A stretch of 64,000 nt of DNA from Mesorhizobium amorphae CCNWGS0123 (GTDB lineage Bacteria > Pseudomonadota > Alphaproteobacteria > Rhizobiales > Rhizobiaceae). This document shows positions 25,828 to 34,183 of this stretch, piece after piece; within the stretch, counting starts at the first letter, position 1, and each line of letters opens with the position of its first letter. The notes below the pieces were generated by a model, which saw only the letters and a program-made list of their open reading frames with translations, did not search any database and was not told the DNA's origin. The position numbers were made by a program, and so were the translations under genes. The stretch spans positions 2,168,001 through 2,232,000 of the forward strand of contig NZ_CP015318.1 of the NCBI RefSeq assembly GCF_001686985.1. The letters are read 5' to 3'.

Positions 25828-26655
25828 ATGGCTCGCCAGACCACCACATTGATCTATGACAATTTACGACTGGTCGATGCGGATAAGCTGCGCAGACTGG
25901 TTAGAACGGGTGCCTATGAAGGGTACACAGGCGGGCTTGCGCGCGGCAAGCTACAGGCCAACGTCGTGATTGTGCCCCGCAGGTTCGCCAGCGATTTCCA
26001 TCAGTTTTGCGTCCGCAACCCTAAACCCTGTCCCTTGGTGGGCGTGAGCCGTGCCGGCAGCCCATTGCTTCCAGCCCTGGGTGATATCGATATCCGAACC
26101 GATGCGCCTCAGTATAACATCTACTGCTTCGGCGAAGTGATCCGTCGGAAAACGGACATCATCGACCTGTGGCGGGATGATTTTGCCGCTTTCGCGCTCG
26201 GCAGCTGGCTTACCGTCGAGGCTGCGCTTGCAGAAAAGGGCGTGAAGCTTCGCCGTGTCGGCTACGGCAAAGCCTCCCCCAAGTTTCGAACCAGGATCGA
26301 GACCTGCCACGTCGGACCGTTTGGCGGCGAAATGGTCGTCTCCATGCGTCCGGTAAAACAGTGCGACGTCGACAAGGTTCGCGCTCTGACGGCACGCTTC
26401 CCGCATGCCCACGGCTCTCCCGTCCATGTCGGAGATCCATCGATCATCGGAATAAGGGATCTGACGGCTCCCGACTGGGGCGATGCGGTCGAAATCATGA
26501 CAGGGGAGGTCCCCGTATTCTGGGCCAGCAGCCTGACCGCCCAGGACGCTCTTGCTCGTGCCGAACTTGCGATCTCGATCACGGTGTCGCCTGGGCACAT
26601 GCTGATCACCGACGTGGATGCACGAGCGGACGCGGGCGGTTTCAAGGTCTACTAG
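25828..26655 (+). CDS. DUF1445 family protein (putative hydro-lyase / D-glutamate cyclase-like)
   Basis: All blocks of the DUF1445 family are present in order: GYTGGLARGKLQANVVI (~32-48), RNPKPCPLVGV, DIRTDAPQYNIY, DLWRDDFAAFALG, VVSMRP, HGSPVHVGDPSIIGI, GEVPVFWASS and PGHMLITD near the C-terminus. The 275-residue length is typical. Family members are annotated as hydro-lyases and are related to D-glutamate cyclase, and are often found near amino or hydroxy acid metabolism. It stands alone here between the type III operon and a LysR gene on the other strand, so its substrate cannot be deduced. Confidence 0.88.
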   Translation: MARQTTTLIYDNLRLVDADKLRRLVRTGAYEGYTGGLARGKLQANVVIVPRRFASDFHQFCVRNPKPCPLVGVSRAGSPLLPALGDIDIRTDAPQYNIYCFGEVIRRKTDIIDLWRDDFAAFALGSWLTVEAALAEKGVKLRRVGYGKASPKFRTRIETCHVGPFGGEMVVSMRPVKQCDVDKVRALTARFPHAHGSPVHVGDPSIIGIRDLTAPDWGDAVEIMTGEVPVFWASSLTAQDALARAELAISITVSPGHMLITDVDARADAGGFKVY

Positions 26656-26705
26656 ACTTCAGCCTGCGATACGGGCGCAGTTTTCTGCCGGTAGGCGGAT
26701 GCTGG

Positions 26706-27656
26706 CTAGCGCCCCCAGATGACGGCATTCTCATGCCGCTTGATGATGTGCTTCAGGTTCTCGAAGGCGGTCGTGACGTGGCCCGCGAAGCGCTCTGCCG
26801 CGGGCGAGCGTGGCCCGCCTACCCGACGCAGGATGCCGAGTGAGCGGCTGGGCTGCGGGATTTCATAGGGAAGCACGGTCACCCGGTTCTCCTTGCGCTG
26901 CGCGAAAACCACGGAGAATGGCAGCACGGCCAGCGCATCGGTTTCGGCAAGGAAGTTGATCACGCTCATCAGCGAGCCTCCCGAATAGCGAACGTTCAGG
27001 TCCGACATGCCGATGCTCATAAGGATCATCTGCAGGTCCGACATCAGCGGAGAGCCGGGCAGGGGAGCCACCCAGGGAAAGCTGGTCAGGTCATGCGCCC
27101 TGAGGCGGCGATTGCGCAGCAGTGGATGGTCGGGCCGGCAAGCCACGACGTTGCGTCCGGGCAGGATCTCGGTGAATTCGAAGCCGGGTCCGAGGTCGAG
27201 CACGCCGATCGGCACGATCCCGAGGTCGATCTGGTTGCTCTCCAGCGCCGCGACCATCTCGGGCAGGTTCATATAGCTTTGCTGGACGGTGACGTCGGGT
27301 TCGAGCTTCTGGAATTCTCCGATCATCCGGCTGATCATCGCATCCATGAAGAAGGGCACGCCGCCGACACGGACTATGCCCTTCGTGCCTTTCATAAAGC
27401 CCTGCACCGCATCCGACGCCTTGCGCGAGGCGGTGATGATCGTGCGGCCTTGCGCTGCCAGCTGGAAGCCGAGCGGTGTCGCCTGCAGCGGTCGACGGCC
27501 CTTGAGGAAGAGCGCCTCGCCCACCCGTGCCTCCAGCATGGCAAGCGATCGGCTCACCGCAGGCTGGGTCAGGCCCAGCATGGCGGCTCCTTCCGACACG
27601 CCGCCGGCATCCAGCACCGCGGCGAGCTGCATGAGGTGTCGCTCGTTCAGCTTCAT
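26706..27656 (-). CDS. LysR-family regulator of the aromatic operon
   Basis: A 316-residue LysR protein with N-terminal HTH (core GGVSEGAAMLGLTQPAVSRSL) and an effector domain at ~90-300. It is divergent from the hydroxyquinol operon with 91 bases between starts. A perfect LysR-type box (27655-27669) overlaps its own start codon, fitting autoregulation and activation of the catabolic operon. The inducer is probably a pathway phenol or intermediate, as for other LysR activators of ring-cleavage genes. ATG 27656 is the only sensible start. Confidence 0.92.
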   Translation of the reverse strand: MKLNERHLMQLAAVLDAGGVSEGAAMLGLTQPAVSRSLAMLEARVGEALFLKGRRPLQATPLGFQLAAQGRTIITASRKASDAVQGFMKGTKGIVRVGGVPFFMDAMISRMIGEFQKLEPDVTVQQSYMNLPEMVAALESNQIDLGIVPIGVLDLGPGFEFTEILPGRNVVACRPDHPLLRNRRLRAHDLTSFPWVAPLPGSPLMSDLQMILMSIGMSDLNVRYSGGSLMSVINFLAETDALAVLPFSVVFAQRKENRVTVLPYEIPQPSRSLGILRRVGGPRSPAAERFAGHVTTAFENLKHIIKRHENAVIWGR

Positions 27657-27669
27657 AGCAAAACGCTAT
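27655..27669. promoter_or_regulatory. LysR-type operator (ATAGC-N5-GCTAT)
   Basis: A perfect 5-5-5 inverted repeat containing the T-N11-A signature of LysR boxes (T27656, A27668). It overlaps the start codon of the divergent LysR gene and lies about 80 bases before the first dioxygenase start, the usual arrangement for a self-repressing LysR activator. Confidence 0.6.
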
Positions 27670-27747
27670 ACAAGGGGCGCCACATCTCATCAAGCACCGC
27701 GTCGGGCCGTGCTATCCCGTTTGCCAAGGGAAGGGAGGTCCCGGCGG

Positions 27748-28656
27748 ATGGACGGCCAGCACGACGGACCGCAAGGGGATGAATTCCCCAAGATGATCTC
27801 GACGCAGGCCGAGGAATTCTCGCGGCGTCTGGCGGCAATCGGACAGTCCCGCCTGGCAGCGGCGGCGCAGGCCGCCGTGGATGGTTTGCACGCGCTGATC
27901 GTGGAGTTGCGACCCTCTGGCGAGGAATTCCGGCAGGCGATCGATTTTCTGACCGAGGTCGGCCATTACGCCGACGCGCGTCGCCAGGAATGGGTGCTGT
28001 TTGCCGATGTCCTGGGCGTCTCCTCGCTGATCGAAGACCAGAACAGCCCGCGCCCAGTCGGGGCGACCCCAAACACCTTGGCCGGCCCCTTCTACCGGGC
28101 CGACGTGCCGGAGATGCCGCTCGGCGGGAACATCTCGCGCGATCACAAGGGCGAGCCGCTGGAGGTTGCGGGCCAGATCGTCGCGCTCGACGGCGAGGCG
28201 ATCGGCGATGCGACGGTCGAGATCTGGCAGGCCAATGCCGAGGGTCTCTACGAGAACCAGGAGCCGGACAGGCAGCCGGAATTCAACCTGCGCGGACGCT
28301 TCCGTACCGATCCGCAGGGACGGTTCCGCTTCATGACGGTGAAGCCGAAGGGCTACACGCTGCCGTCGGACGGACCGGTCGGTCAGTTGTTGTCAGCGCT
28401 TGGCCTTGGCCTCGAACGGCCGGCCCACATCCATTTTCGCGTCTCGGCGGAAGGCTTCGAAACGCTGACAACCCACATCTTCGACCGGTCGGATCCTGCG
28501 ATCGGCCGCGATGCCATCTTCGGGGTCAAGCCCGAACTCATGGCCGAGTTCCGCGCACTGCCGCCGAATGGAGGAAAGCGGAAGCATGCGCTCGACCTCA
28601 ACCTCGTGCTCTGTCCGCAACGGCGGGGCGAAACCGAAACCTCTGGGAGGAGATGA
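27748..28656 (+). CDS. Intradiol dioxygenase, hydroxyquinol 1,2-dioxygenase type (copy 1)
   Basis: It cleaves hydroxyquinol between vicinal hydroxyls to maleylacetate using non-haem Fe(III). The N-terminal helical dimerisation domain (~15-110) is followed by the catalytic beta-sandwich. The four iron ligands are visible: Tyr in GLYENQ, Tyr in KGYTLPSDG and both His of AHIHF. The signature LAGPFYRADVPEMPLGGNI is typical of this class. ATG 27748 follows AAGGGAGG at 27730-27737. At 302 residues it fits the family. It begins the operon next to maleylacetate reductase, supporting the hydroxyquinol assignment over catechol. Confidence 0.88.
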   Translation: MDGQHDGPQGDEFPKMISTQAEEFSRRLAAIGQSRLAAAAQAAVDGLHALIVELRPSGEEFRQAIDFLTEVGHYADARRQEWVLFADVLGVSSLIEDQNSPRPVGATPNTLAGPFYRADVPEMPLGGNISRDHKGEPLEVAGQIVALDGEAIGDATVEIWQANAEGLYENQEPDRQPEFNLRGRFRTDPQGRFRFMTVKPKGYTLPSDGPVGQLLSALGLGLERPAHIHFRVSAEGFETLTTHIFDRSDPAIGRDAIFGVKPELMAEFRALPPNGGKRKHALDLNLVLCPQRRGETETSGRR

Positions 28657-28659
28657 CTG

Positions 28660-29619
28660 ATGGCACGTGTGAGCGGCTACCACCACCTGACGCTGTCGAC
28701 CGACGGCGCTCAGGAAGATTTTGATTTCTATACCAAGGCGCTCGGCCTGCATTCGGTGAAGCGCACCGTATTGTTCGACGGCGTCATCCCTGTCTATCAC
28801 CTCTATTACGGCTCGCCCGACGGCGATGCCTCGACGATCATCACCACCTTCCCGTTCCGCAAGCCGGGCGTCTATGGCCGCCGCGGGACCAACCAGTCGC
28901 GCACCATCATGCAGTCGATCCCCAAGGGAGCCGCGGATTTCTGGGTGGACCGGCTGAACGCGCGCGGCATCGAGGCCGTCAAGATCACGCGCTTTGGCGC
29001 CGACCGTGCGGCTTTCGCGCATCCCTGCGGCATCCCGCATGAATTGGTGGAAAGCGACAGCGATCCGCGCGCGCCCATCACCAACGAGGCGCAGGGCATC
29101 GGCACGGCGCATGGCATCAAGGGAATCTACGGCGCCGTGGTGGCGGTGATGGATCGCACCGCCATGGACGACTTCCTGACCATTGCGTTGCCGCTGGAGA
29201 AAGAGGCCGACAACCACGAGGGGCTGGTGTTCCGCGTGCCTGATGCGACCGGCGTTTCACAGCGTGTGGAGGTCATTGTCGACCGCGACAACCAGCAGGG
29301 CACATGGACGCTGGCGGGCGGCACCATCCACCACCTCGCGCTCAACACGGGCGACGAAGAGAACCAGTTGAAGCTGCGCGCTCATATCGAGGGTCTCGGC
29401 TTCACGGACATTTCGGAGCAGAAGGACCGCAACTACTTCAAGTCCTGCTATGTCCGCTCGCCCGGAGGCGCGCTGTTCGAACTTGCCTGGACCACGCCGG
29501 AAGGCTGGGCCAAGGACGAGGCGCCGGGCCAGATCGGCAAGACGCTGGTCTTCCCGCCGTGGTTCAAGGACCGCGAGGGCGAATTGCAGGCCGGTCTGGA
29601 ACAGGCGGATTTCGTGTGA
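28660..29619 (+). CDS. VOC-family ring-cleaving dioxygenase, MhqO/LinE-like
   Basis: A 319-residue tandem glyoxalase-fold (VOC) protein. The metal ligands are expected in GYHHLTLST near the N-terminus, HHLALNT (~225) and the C-terminal GALFELAW. This layout matches MhqO/MhqA/LinE-type proteins, proposed to cleave hydroquinones. It follows the intradiol enzyme by three bases and overlaps the next gene as GTGA. It gives the operon a second ring-cleavage route for para-diols. Substrate specificity is inferred. Confidence 0.82.
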   Translation: MARVSGYHHLTLSTDGAQEDFDFYTKALGLHSVKRTVLFDGVIPVYHLYYGSPDGDASTIITTFPFRKPGVYGRRGTNQSRTIMQSIPKGAADFWVDRLNARGIEAVKITRFGADRAAFAHPCGIPHELVESDSDPRAPITNEAQGIGTAHGIKGIYGAVVAVMDRTAMDDFLTIALPLEKEADNHEGLVFRVPDATGVSQRVEVIVDRDNQQGTWTLAGGTIHHLALNTGDEENQLKLRAHIEGLGFTDISEQKDRNYFKSCYVRSPGGALFELAWTTPEGWAKDEAPGQIGKTLVFPPWFKDREGELQAGLEQADFV

Positions 29620-30275
29620 GCTCAGGCAGCGGTCCGCTCAGGGTTGGGTCCAGAGGTTCGGAGGCGAAGGCGATCTGCGTCTTCGTCCATGGCCGCGGCC
29701 AATCGCCGGAGGAGATGCAGTCCGATGTGCTGGCTCGGCTTTCCGCGCCGGCCGTGGCCTTCGTCCTGCCGCGCGCGCCGCTCGGCGCGTGGTGGGAGGC
29801 GCGTGCTGTCGACCCGTTGACGCCGGTCGCCCGCGCGCAGCTTTCCGACGCACTCGACCACCTTGCTGCCGCCGTAACCGCGGCTCGCGCGGAACTGCCT
29901 GGACGTCCGTTGCTTCTGGCAGGTTTCTCGCAAGGGGCTTGCCTCTCGATCGAGTATCTCTGTGCGGGCCTTCCACCACCGGACGCATTGGCGGCCTTCA
30001 CTGGTTGCCGCGTCGGTGTCCCTGAGGATGCACGATCCGAAGCTGTACCGGCCGGTGTGCCGGTCTATCTCTCCGGCAGCGATGCCGATCCCTGGATTCC
30101 GGTCTCGGCCTTTGCCGATGCCGCGCAGTCGCTGGGCAGCAGTGGCGCGCGCCTGCGCGCCGATCTGTTCCCCGGCCGGAGCCACGAGGTCTCGAATGCC
30201 GAGATCGCGATGCTGGGCACGATCCTGGCGGACCTGTCCATCGGCCGGGGCCCGCGCATGGAGGCGGCGCGATGA
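29616..30275 (+). CDS. Alpha/beta hydrolase, phospholipase/carboxylesterase family (MhqD-like)
   Basis: A 219-residue esterase with nucleophile motif AGFSQGA, oxyanion region VFVHGRGQSPEEM, an Asp in SGSDADPWIP and a His in GRSHEVS. GTG 29616 is chosen because it overlaps the preceding stop as GTGA. An MhqO-MhqD pair also occurs in Bacillus quinone-resistance operons, and the same pairing here suggests handling of quinone or hydroquinone products. Its stop overlaps the maleylacetate reductase start. Confidence 0.8.
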   Translation: MSSGSGPLRVGSRGSEAKAICVFVHGRGQSPEEMQSDVLARLSAPAVAFVLPRAPLGAWWEARAVDPLTPVARAQLSDALDHLAAAVTAARAELPGRPLLLAGFSQGACLSIEYLCAGLPPPDALAAFTGCRVGVPEDARSEAVPAGVPVYLSGSDADPWIPVSAFADAAQSLGSSGARLRADLFPGRSHEVSNAEIAMLGTILADLSIGRGPRMEAAR

Positions 30276-31336
30276 TGGACAATTTCATCTTTCCGGGTCT
30301 GGCGACACGGGTGGTCTTCGGCTCGGGCACCATGGCGCGCGCCGGCGAGGAAGTCCGGCGGCTTGGCCATGACAAGGTGCTGGTGCTTTCGACGCCGCAT
30401 CAGGAGGCCGATGCGCAAAGGCTGGCCGCAAGCCTTGGCGACCTCGCTGCCGGAATATTTGCCGGCGCTGTCATGCATACGCCGGTCGAGGTGACGGAAA
30501 AGGCCGTTGAAGCCTTCCGCGCCAGCGGGGCCTCGGCGGTCGTCAGCCTCGGCGGCGGTTCGACCACCGGGCTCGGCAAGGCCATCGCCGTTCGCACCGG
30601 CGCCGATCAGGTGGTCATCCCGACCACCTATGCCGGCTCGGAAATGACCGACATCCTCGGCGAGACGGCGGCGGGCGAAAAGACCACCCGCCGCTCGCCG
30701 GACATCCGCCCGGAGACCGTGATCTACGACGTCGATCTGACGTTGAGCCTGCCGGCAGGCCTCACCGTCACCTCGGCGATGAATGCGATCGCTCACGCGA
30801 TGGAGACCTTCTACGCCCCAGACCGCAATCCGGTGGTCGTGCTGATGTGCAAGGATGCCATGCTTGCCTTCCACGACGGTATCCCGCGGCTGATCGACCA
30901 TCCGCAGGATCGCGCGGCGCGGGCGCAGGCGCTCTATGCGGCGTGGTGCTGCTCGACCGCGCTCGGTTACGTGTCGATGGCGCTGCACCACAAGCTGGCG
31001 CATGTGTTCGGCGGCTCGTTCGACACGCCGCACGCCGAAACCCACGCAATCCTGCTGCCCTATACCACCGCCTACAACGAAGCCGCGGTCCCCGATCTGC
31101 TGCGCCCGATCGCCGAAGCATTCGGCGGTGGCTCGGCCGGCGGCGGGCTCTGGGATTTCGCGCAGTCGGTCGGCTCTCCGCTGAGCCTGAAGGAGATCGG
31201 TATCCGGGAAGCCGATCTCGACCGCGCGGCTGCAATCGCGCTGAAGAATGCCTATGCGAATCCGAGGCCGATCGACCCGGGATCGATAAGGGAACTCCTC
31301 CAGGCGGCGTTCGAGGGACGCCGTCCGGGGGGCTGA
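30272..31336 (+). CDS. Maleylacetate reductase
   Basis: It reduces maleylacetate to 3-oxoadipate with NAD(P)H, the step after hydroxyquinol cleavage. The 354-residue iron-alcohol-dehydrogenase-type protein carries the nucleotide-binding SLGGGSTTGLGKA and IPTTYAGSEMTDILGE motifs, and the region LHHKLAHVFGGSFDTPHAETHA typical of maleylacetate reductases, which often lack iron-ligand residues. ATGA overlap with the preceding esterase. Its presence fixes the operon as a hydroxyquinol/chloroaromatic-type lower pathway. Confidence 0.92.
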   Translation: MMDNFIFPGLATRVVFGSGTMARAGEEVRRLGHDKVLVLSTPHQEADAQRLAASLGDLAAGIFAGAVMHTPVEVTEKAVEAFRASGASAVVSLGGGSTTGLGKAIAVRTGADQVVIPTTYAGSEMTDILGETAAGEKTTRRSPDIRPETVIYDVDLTLSLPAGLTVTSAMNAIAHAMETFYAPDRNPVVVLMCKDAMLAFHDGIPRLIDHPQDRAARAQALYAAWCCSTALGYVSMALHHKLAHVFGGSFDTPHAETHAILLPYTTAYNEAAVPDLLRPIAEAFGGGSAGGGLWDFAQSVGSPLSLKEIGIREADLDRAAAIALKNAYANPRPIDPGSIRELLQAAFEGRRPGG

Positions 31337-31362
31337 GAAGAGGGAAGAGGGAGGAGAAGCAG

Positions 31363-32637
31363 ATGATTACACGACGCAGCCTACTGAAAGCCTCGGCGGC
31401 GACAGGCCTGACGCTCGCCGGTTCGCGCCTGACGACGCCGGCTATCGCGCAAGGCGCCAAGATTCGCCTCGGCTATGTTTCGCCGCAGACAGGGCCGCTC
31501 GCCGGCTTCGCCGAGAGCGATGCCTACAACATCAAGGCTTTCCTCGCTTCCGAGGCGGGCAAGAACTTCGACGTCATCGTCAAGGACAGCCAGTCGAACC
31601 CCAATCGCGCGGCGGAGGTGGCCAAGAGCCTGATCGTCGACGATGAGATCAACCTGATGCTCGTCGGCTCCACGCCCGAGAACACCAACCCGGTAGCCAC
31701 CACCTGCGAGGCGGAGGGCGTGCCGGTCATTTCGACCATGGCGCCGTGGCAGCCCTGGTTCATCGGCCAGCAGGGCAATCCGGCCGATCCGGCCTCATGG
31801 AAGCCCTTCGAGTTCGCCTATCACTACTTCTGGGGTCTCGAAGACATCATCGCCGTCTACACCGGCATGTGGAAGCAGCTTTCCACCAACGGCAAGGTGG
31901 GCGGGTTGTTTCCGAACGACGCCGACGGCAATGCCTGGGGCGACCCCAAGAACGGGCTGCGGCCCGGCCTCGATGCCGCCGGCTTCAACCTTACCGATCC
32001 CGGTCGCTATCAGAACCTCTCGGACGATTTCACCGCGCAGGTCAACGCCTTCAAGTCGGCCGATGTCGAGATCGCCACCGGTGTGGTCATCCCGCCCGAC
32101 TTCACCACCTTCTGGAACCAGGCCCGCCAGCAGGGCTTCAAGCCCAAGGCGGTGACGGTGGCAAAGGCGATCCTGTTCCCGCAATCGGTCGAGACGCTCG
32201 GCGATGCCGGCAACAACCTCTCGTCCGAGGTCTGGTGGTCGGCCTCGCATCCGTTCAAGTCGTCGGTGACGGGCGAGAGTTCGGCCGAACTCGCGGCGGA
32301 TTTCACCGCCAAGACAGGGCGTCCCTGGACCCAGCCGATCGGTTTTGTCCATTCGCTGTTCGAGGTGGCGGCGAACGTCATGGGGCGCGTTTCGGATCCG
32401 ACGAATGCCGAGGCGATCGCAACGGCGATAGCCGCCACCGACATGACGACCGTGGTGGGCAAGGTGGCCTGGAGCGGAGCAGGGTTACCGCCGTTTGCCG
32501 CTAAGAACGTCTGCAAGACGCCGCTCGTCGGCGGGCAGTGGCGGAAGAAAGTCGGCGGCGGCTTCGATCTGGTGATCGTTGAAAATGCCGGCGCCCCGGA
32601 GATTCCCACCGCAGGCAAGATGGAAGCCCTGGCTTGA
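31363..32637 (+). CDS. ABC transporter substrate-binding protein, Liv/aromatic type (set 1)
   Basis: The exported binding protein begins with a twin-arginine signal (TRRSLLKASAATGLTL, cleaved near AIAQG). The mature 400-residue type I periplasmic fold starts IRLGYVSPQTGPLAGF. The family includes branched-chain amino acid and aromatic-acid binders, and the operon suggests a phenolic ligand. ATG 31363 follows GGGAGGAG. A hairpin just after the stop precedes the ATPase gene. It closely resembles the second binding protein at 39713-41020 (shared GFKPKAVTVA and SSEVWW blocks). Confidence 0.9.
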   Translation: MITRRSLLKASAATGLTLAGSRLTTPAIAQGAKIRLGYVSPQTGPLAGFAESDAYNIKAFLASEAGKNFDVIVKDSQSNPNRAAEVAKSLIVDDEINLMLVGSTPENTNPVATTCEAEGVPVISTMAPWQPWFIGQQGNPADPASWKPFEFAYHYFWGLEDIIAVYTGMWKQLSTNGKVGGLFPNDADGNAWGDPKNGLRPGLDAAGFNLTDPGRYQNLSDDFTAQVNAFKSADVEIATGVVIPPDFTTFWNQARQQGFKPKAVTVAKAILFPQSVETLGDAGNNLSSEVWWSASHPFKSSVTGESSAELAADFTAKTGRPWTQPIGFVHSLFEVAANVMGRVSDPTNAEAIATAIAATDMTTVVGKVAWSGAGLPPFAAKNVCKTPLVGGQWRKKVGGGFDLVIVENAGAPEIPTAGKMEALA

Positions 32638-32643
32638 CGCTTG

Positions 32644-32669
32644 CGAGGGCGGCGGATGCGCCGCCCTCG
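32644..32669. terminator. Intra-operon hairpin after binding-protein gene 1
   Basis: A perfect 11-bp stem (32644-32654 with 32659-32669) and a 4-base loop begin seven bases after the stop. Such hairpins commonly keep binding-protein mRNA more abundant than that of the downstream transporter genes. Confidence 0.6.
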
Positions 32670-32697
32670 TCCAGCGCGCGCCCCGAGGATGACGGTG

Positions 32698-33414
32698 ATG
32701 ATACTCAGGCTGGAAAACGTTTCGAAGTCCTTCGGGGCCCTGAAGGTTGCGGATTCCGTGACCTTCACGGTGCCGCGCGGCGAGGCCTTGGGCATCATCG
32801 GCCCTAACGGGGCGGGAAAGTCGACGCTCTTCAACCTGATCACCGGCAATCTGCTTGCCAATGAGGGCCGCATCGAATTCCTCGGCCGTGACGTGACCCG
32901 TACTCCGGCGATGGAGCGGGTGCGCACGGGCGTTGGCCGCAGCTTCCAGATCCCGCAGCCCTTCGAGGGATTGACCGTGTTCGAAAACCTCTTGACCGCT
33001 GCCGCCTTCGGCCGGGGTGGGCGCGAGGCCGAGATGGTCGAAGACTGTGCGCACATCCTCGAGCAGACCGAGCTTCTCGGGAAGGCCAATGTGGTGGCCG
33101 GATCGCTGAGCCTTCTCGATCGCAAGCGCCTGGAGCTTGCCCGCGCCTTGGCGACGGGACCCGAGCTTCTGCTTCTGGACGAGATCGCCGGCGGTCTGAC
33201 GGAGGGCGAATGCAAGGCTCTCGTCGCGACGATCCGAGCCATCCACGCGAAGGGAACCACGATCATCTGGATCGAGCATGTTCTGCATGCCCTGACGTCG
33301 GTGGTCGAACGGCTTCTCGTGCTGGACTTCGGGCGCGTGATCGGCATCGGCGCACCGGACGAGATCATGGCCTCGAAAGAGGTTCGCGAAATCTATCTGG
33401 GGCTTGAGGTCTGA
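32698..33414 (+). CDS. ABC transporter ATP-binding protein, LivG type (set 1)
   Basis: One of the two cytoplasmic ATPases of the uptake system. Walker A is GPNGAGKST; Walker B is LLLLDEIAGGL; the H-loop is IEHVLHAL. The signature is LSLLDRKRLELARAL, a usual LivG variant of LSGGQ. ATG 32698 is preferred because GAGG at 32685-32688 lies nine bases before it; ATG 32689 would touch that site. It adjoins the LivF-type gene. Confidence 0.9.
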   Translation: MILRLENVSKSFGALKVADSVTFTVPRGEALGIIGPNGAGKSTLFNLITGNLLANEGRIEFLGRDVTRTPAMERVRTGVGRSFQIPQPFEGLTVFENLLTAAAFGRGGREAEMVEDCAHILEQTELLGKANVVAGSLSLLDRKRLELARALATGPELLLLDEIAGGLTEGECKALVATIRAIHAKGTTIIWIEHVLHALTSVVERLLVLDFGRVIGIGAPDEIMASKEVREIYLGLEV

Positions 33415-34115
33415 TGCTCGAAACGCACGGGCTCACCGCGAACTACGGCCAGTTCCGAGCGCTGTTCGGCGTGGATATCACCGTGGCCGCGGGCGAATGC
33501 GTGGCGATCATCGGCGCCAATGGTGCCGGAAAATCCACCCTGATGCGATCGATCGCGGGTGTGATCCGCAACGCGGCCGCCATGGTGGTACATCGGGGCG
33601 AACCCATTGGCGCGCTTTCCTCGGCCGAAATCATGAAGCGCGGCATCGCCATGGTGCCCGAAGGACGCCGGCTCTTTGCCTCGCTGACCGTCGAGGAAAA
33701 CCTCCTGATCGGCGGGCAGGCGCGCAAGGCGCCGGGGCCGTGGAGCCTCGACGCGGTCTACCAACTCTTCCCGGTCCTTCGCGAGCGGCGCAAGAGCCCC
33801 GGCACCGCGCTCTCGGGCGGCCAGCAGCAGATGGTGGCGATCGGTCGGGCGTTGATGTCGAACCCCGAATTGCTGCTCTGCGACGAGATCAGCCTCGGCC
33901 TCGCGCCAGTCGTCATCCGCGATATCTACGCCGCACTTCCCAAGATCCGCGAAGGCGGCGCCGCGATCGTGGTGGTGGAGCAGGATATCGGCAAGGCGCT
34001 GGCGGTGGCCGACCGTGTCTACTGCATGATGGAGGGCCGCGTGACGCTGGTCTCGAAGGCGGCCGAGGTCACGCGCAGGCAAATCCATGCGGCCTATTTC
34101 GGAGAGGCGGCATGA
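33414..34115 (+). CDS. ABC transporter ATP-binding protein, LivF type (set 1)
   Basis: The 233-residue partner ATPase. Walker A is GANGAGKST, the signature LSGGQQQMVAIGRAL is canonical, and Walker B is LLLCDEISLGLAP. It overlaps the preceding stop by one base, and its own stop overlaps a 23-codon mini-ORF that bridges to the permease gene. Confidence 0.9.
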   Translation: MLETHGLTANYGQFRALFGVDITVAAGECVAIIGANGAGKSTLMRSIAGVIRNAAAMVVHRGEPIGALSSAEIMKRGIAMVPEGRRLFASLTVEENLLIGGQARKAPGPWSLDAVYQLFPVLRERRKSPGTALSGGQQQMVAIGRALMSNPELLLCDEISLGLAPVVIRDIYAALPKIREGGAAIVVVEQDIGKALAVADRVYCMMEGRVTLVSKAAEVTRRQIHAAYFGEAA

Positions 34116-34183
34116 CGATGGGCCCGAACCGTCCTCTGCTTGTGCAGCGCAGCTGTGGCCTGGTCGAGGTGCTGCGGCGATGA
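34112..34183 (+). CDS. Mini-ORF (23 aa) coupling the LivF-type and LivH-type genes
   Basis: ATG 34112 overlaps the upstream stop as ATGA, follows GGAGAGG (34101-34107), and ends at a TGA that overlaps the permease ATG, again as ATGA. The 23-residue peptide has no recognisable domain. It may serve only to carry ribosomes across the gap, or it may be a decayed remnant. In the second transporter set the two genes overlap directly without such a bridge. Confidence 0.35.
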   Translation: MTMGPNRPLLVQRSCGLVEVLRR

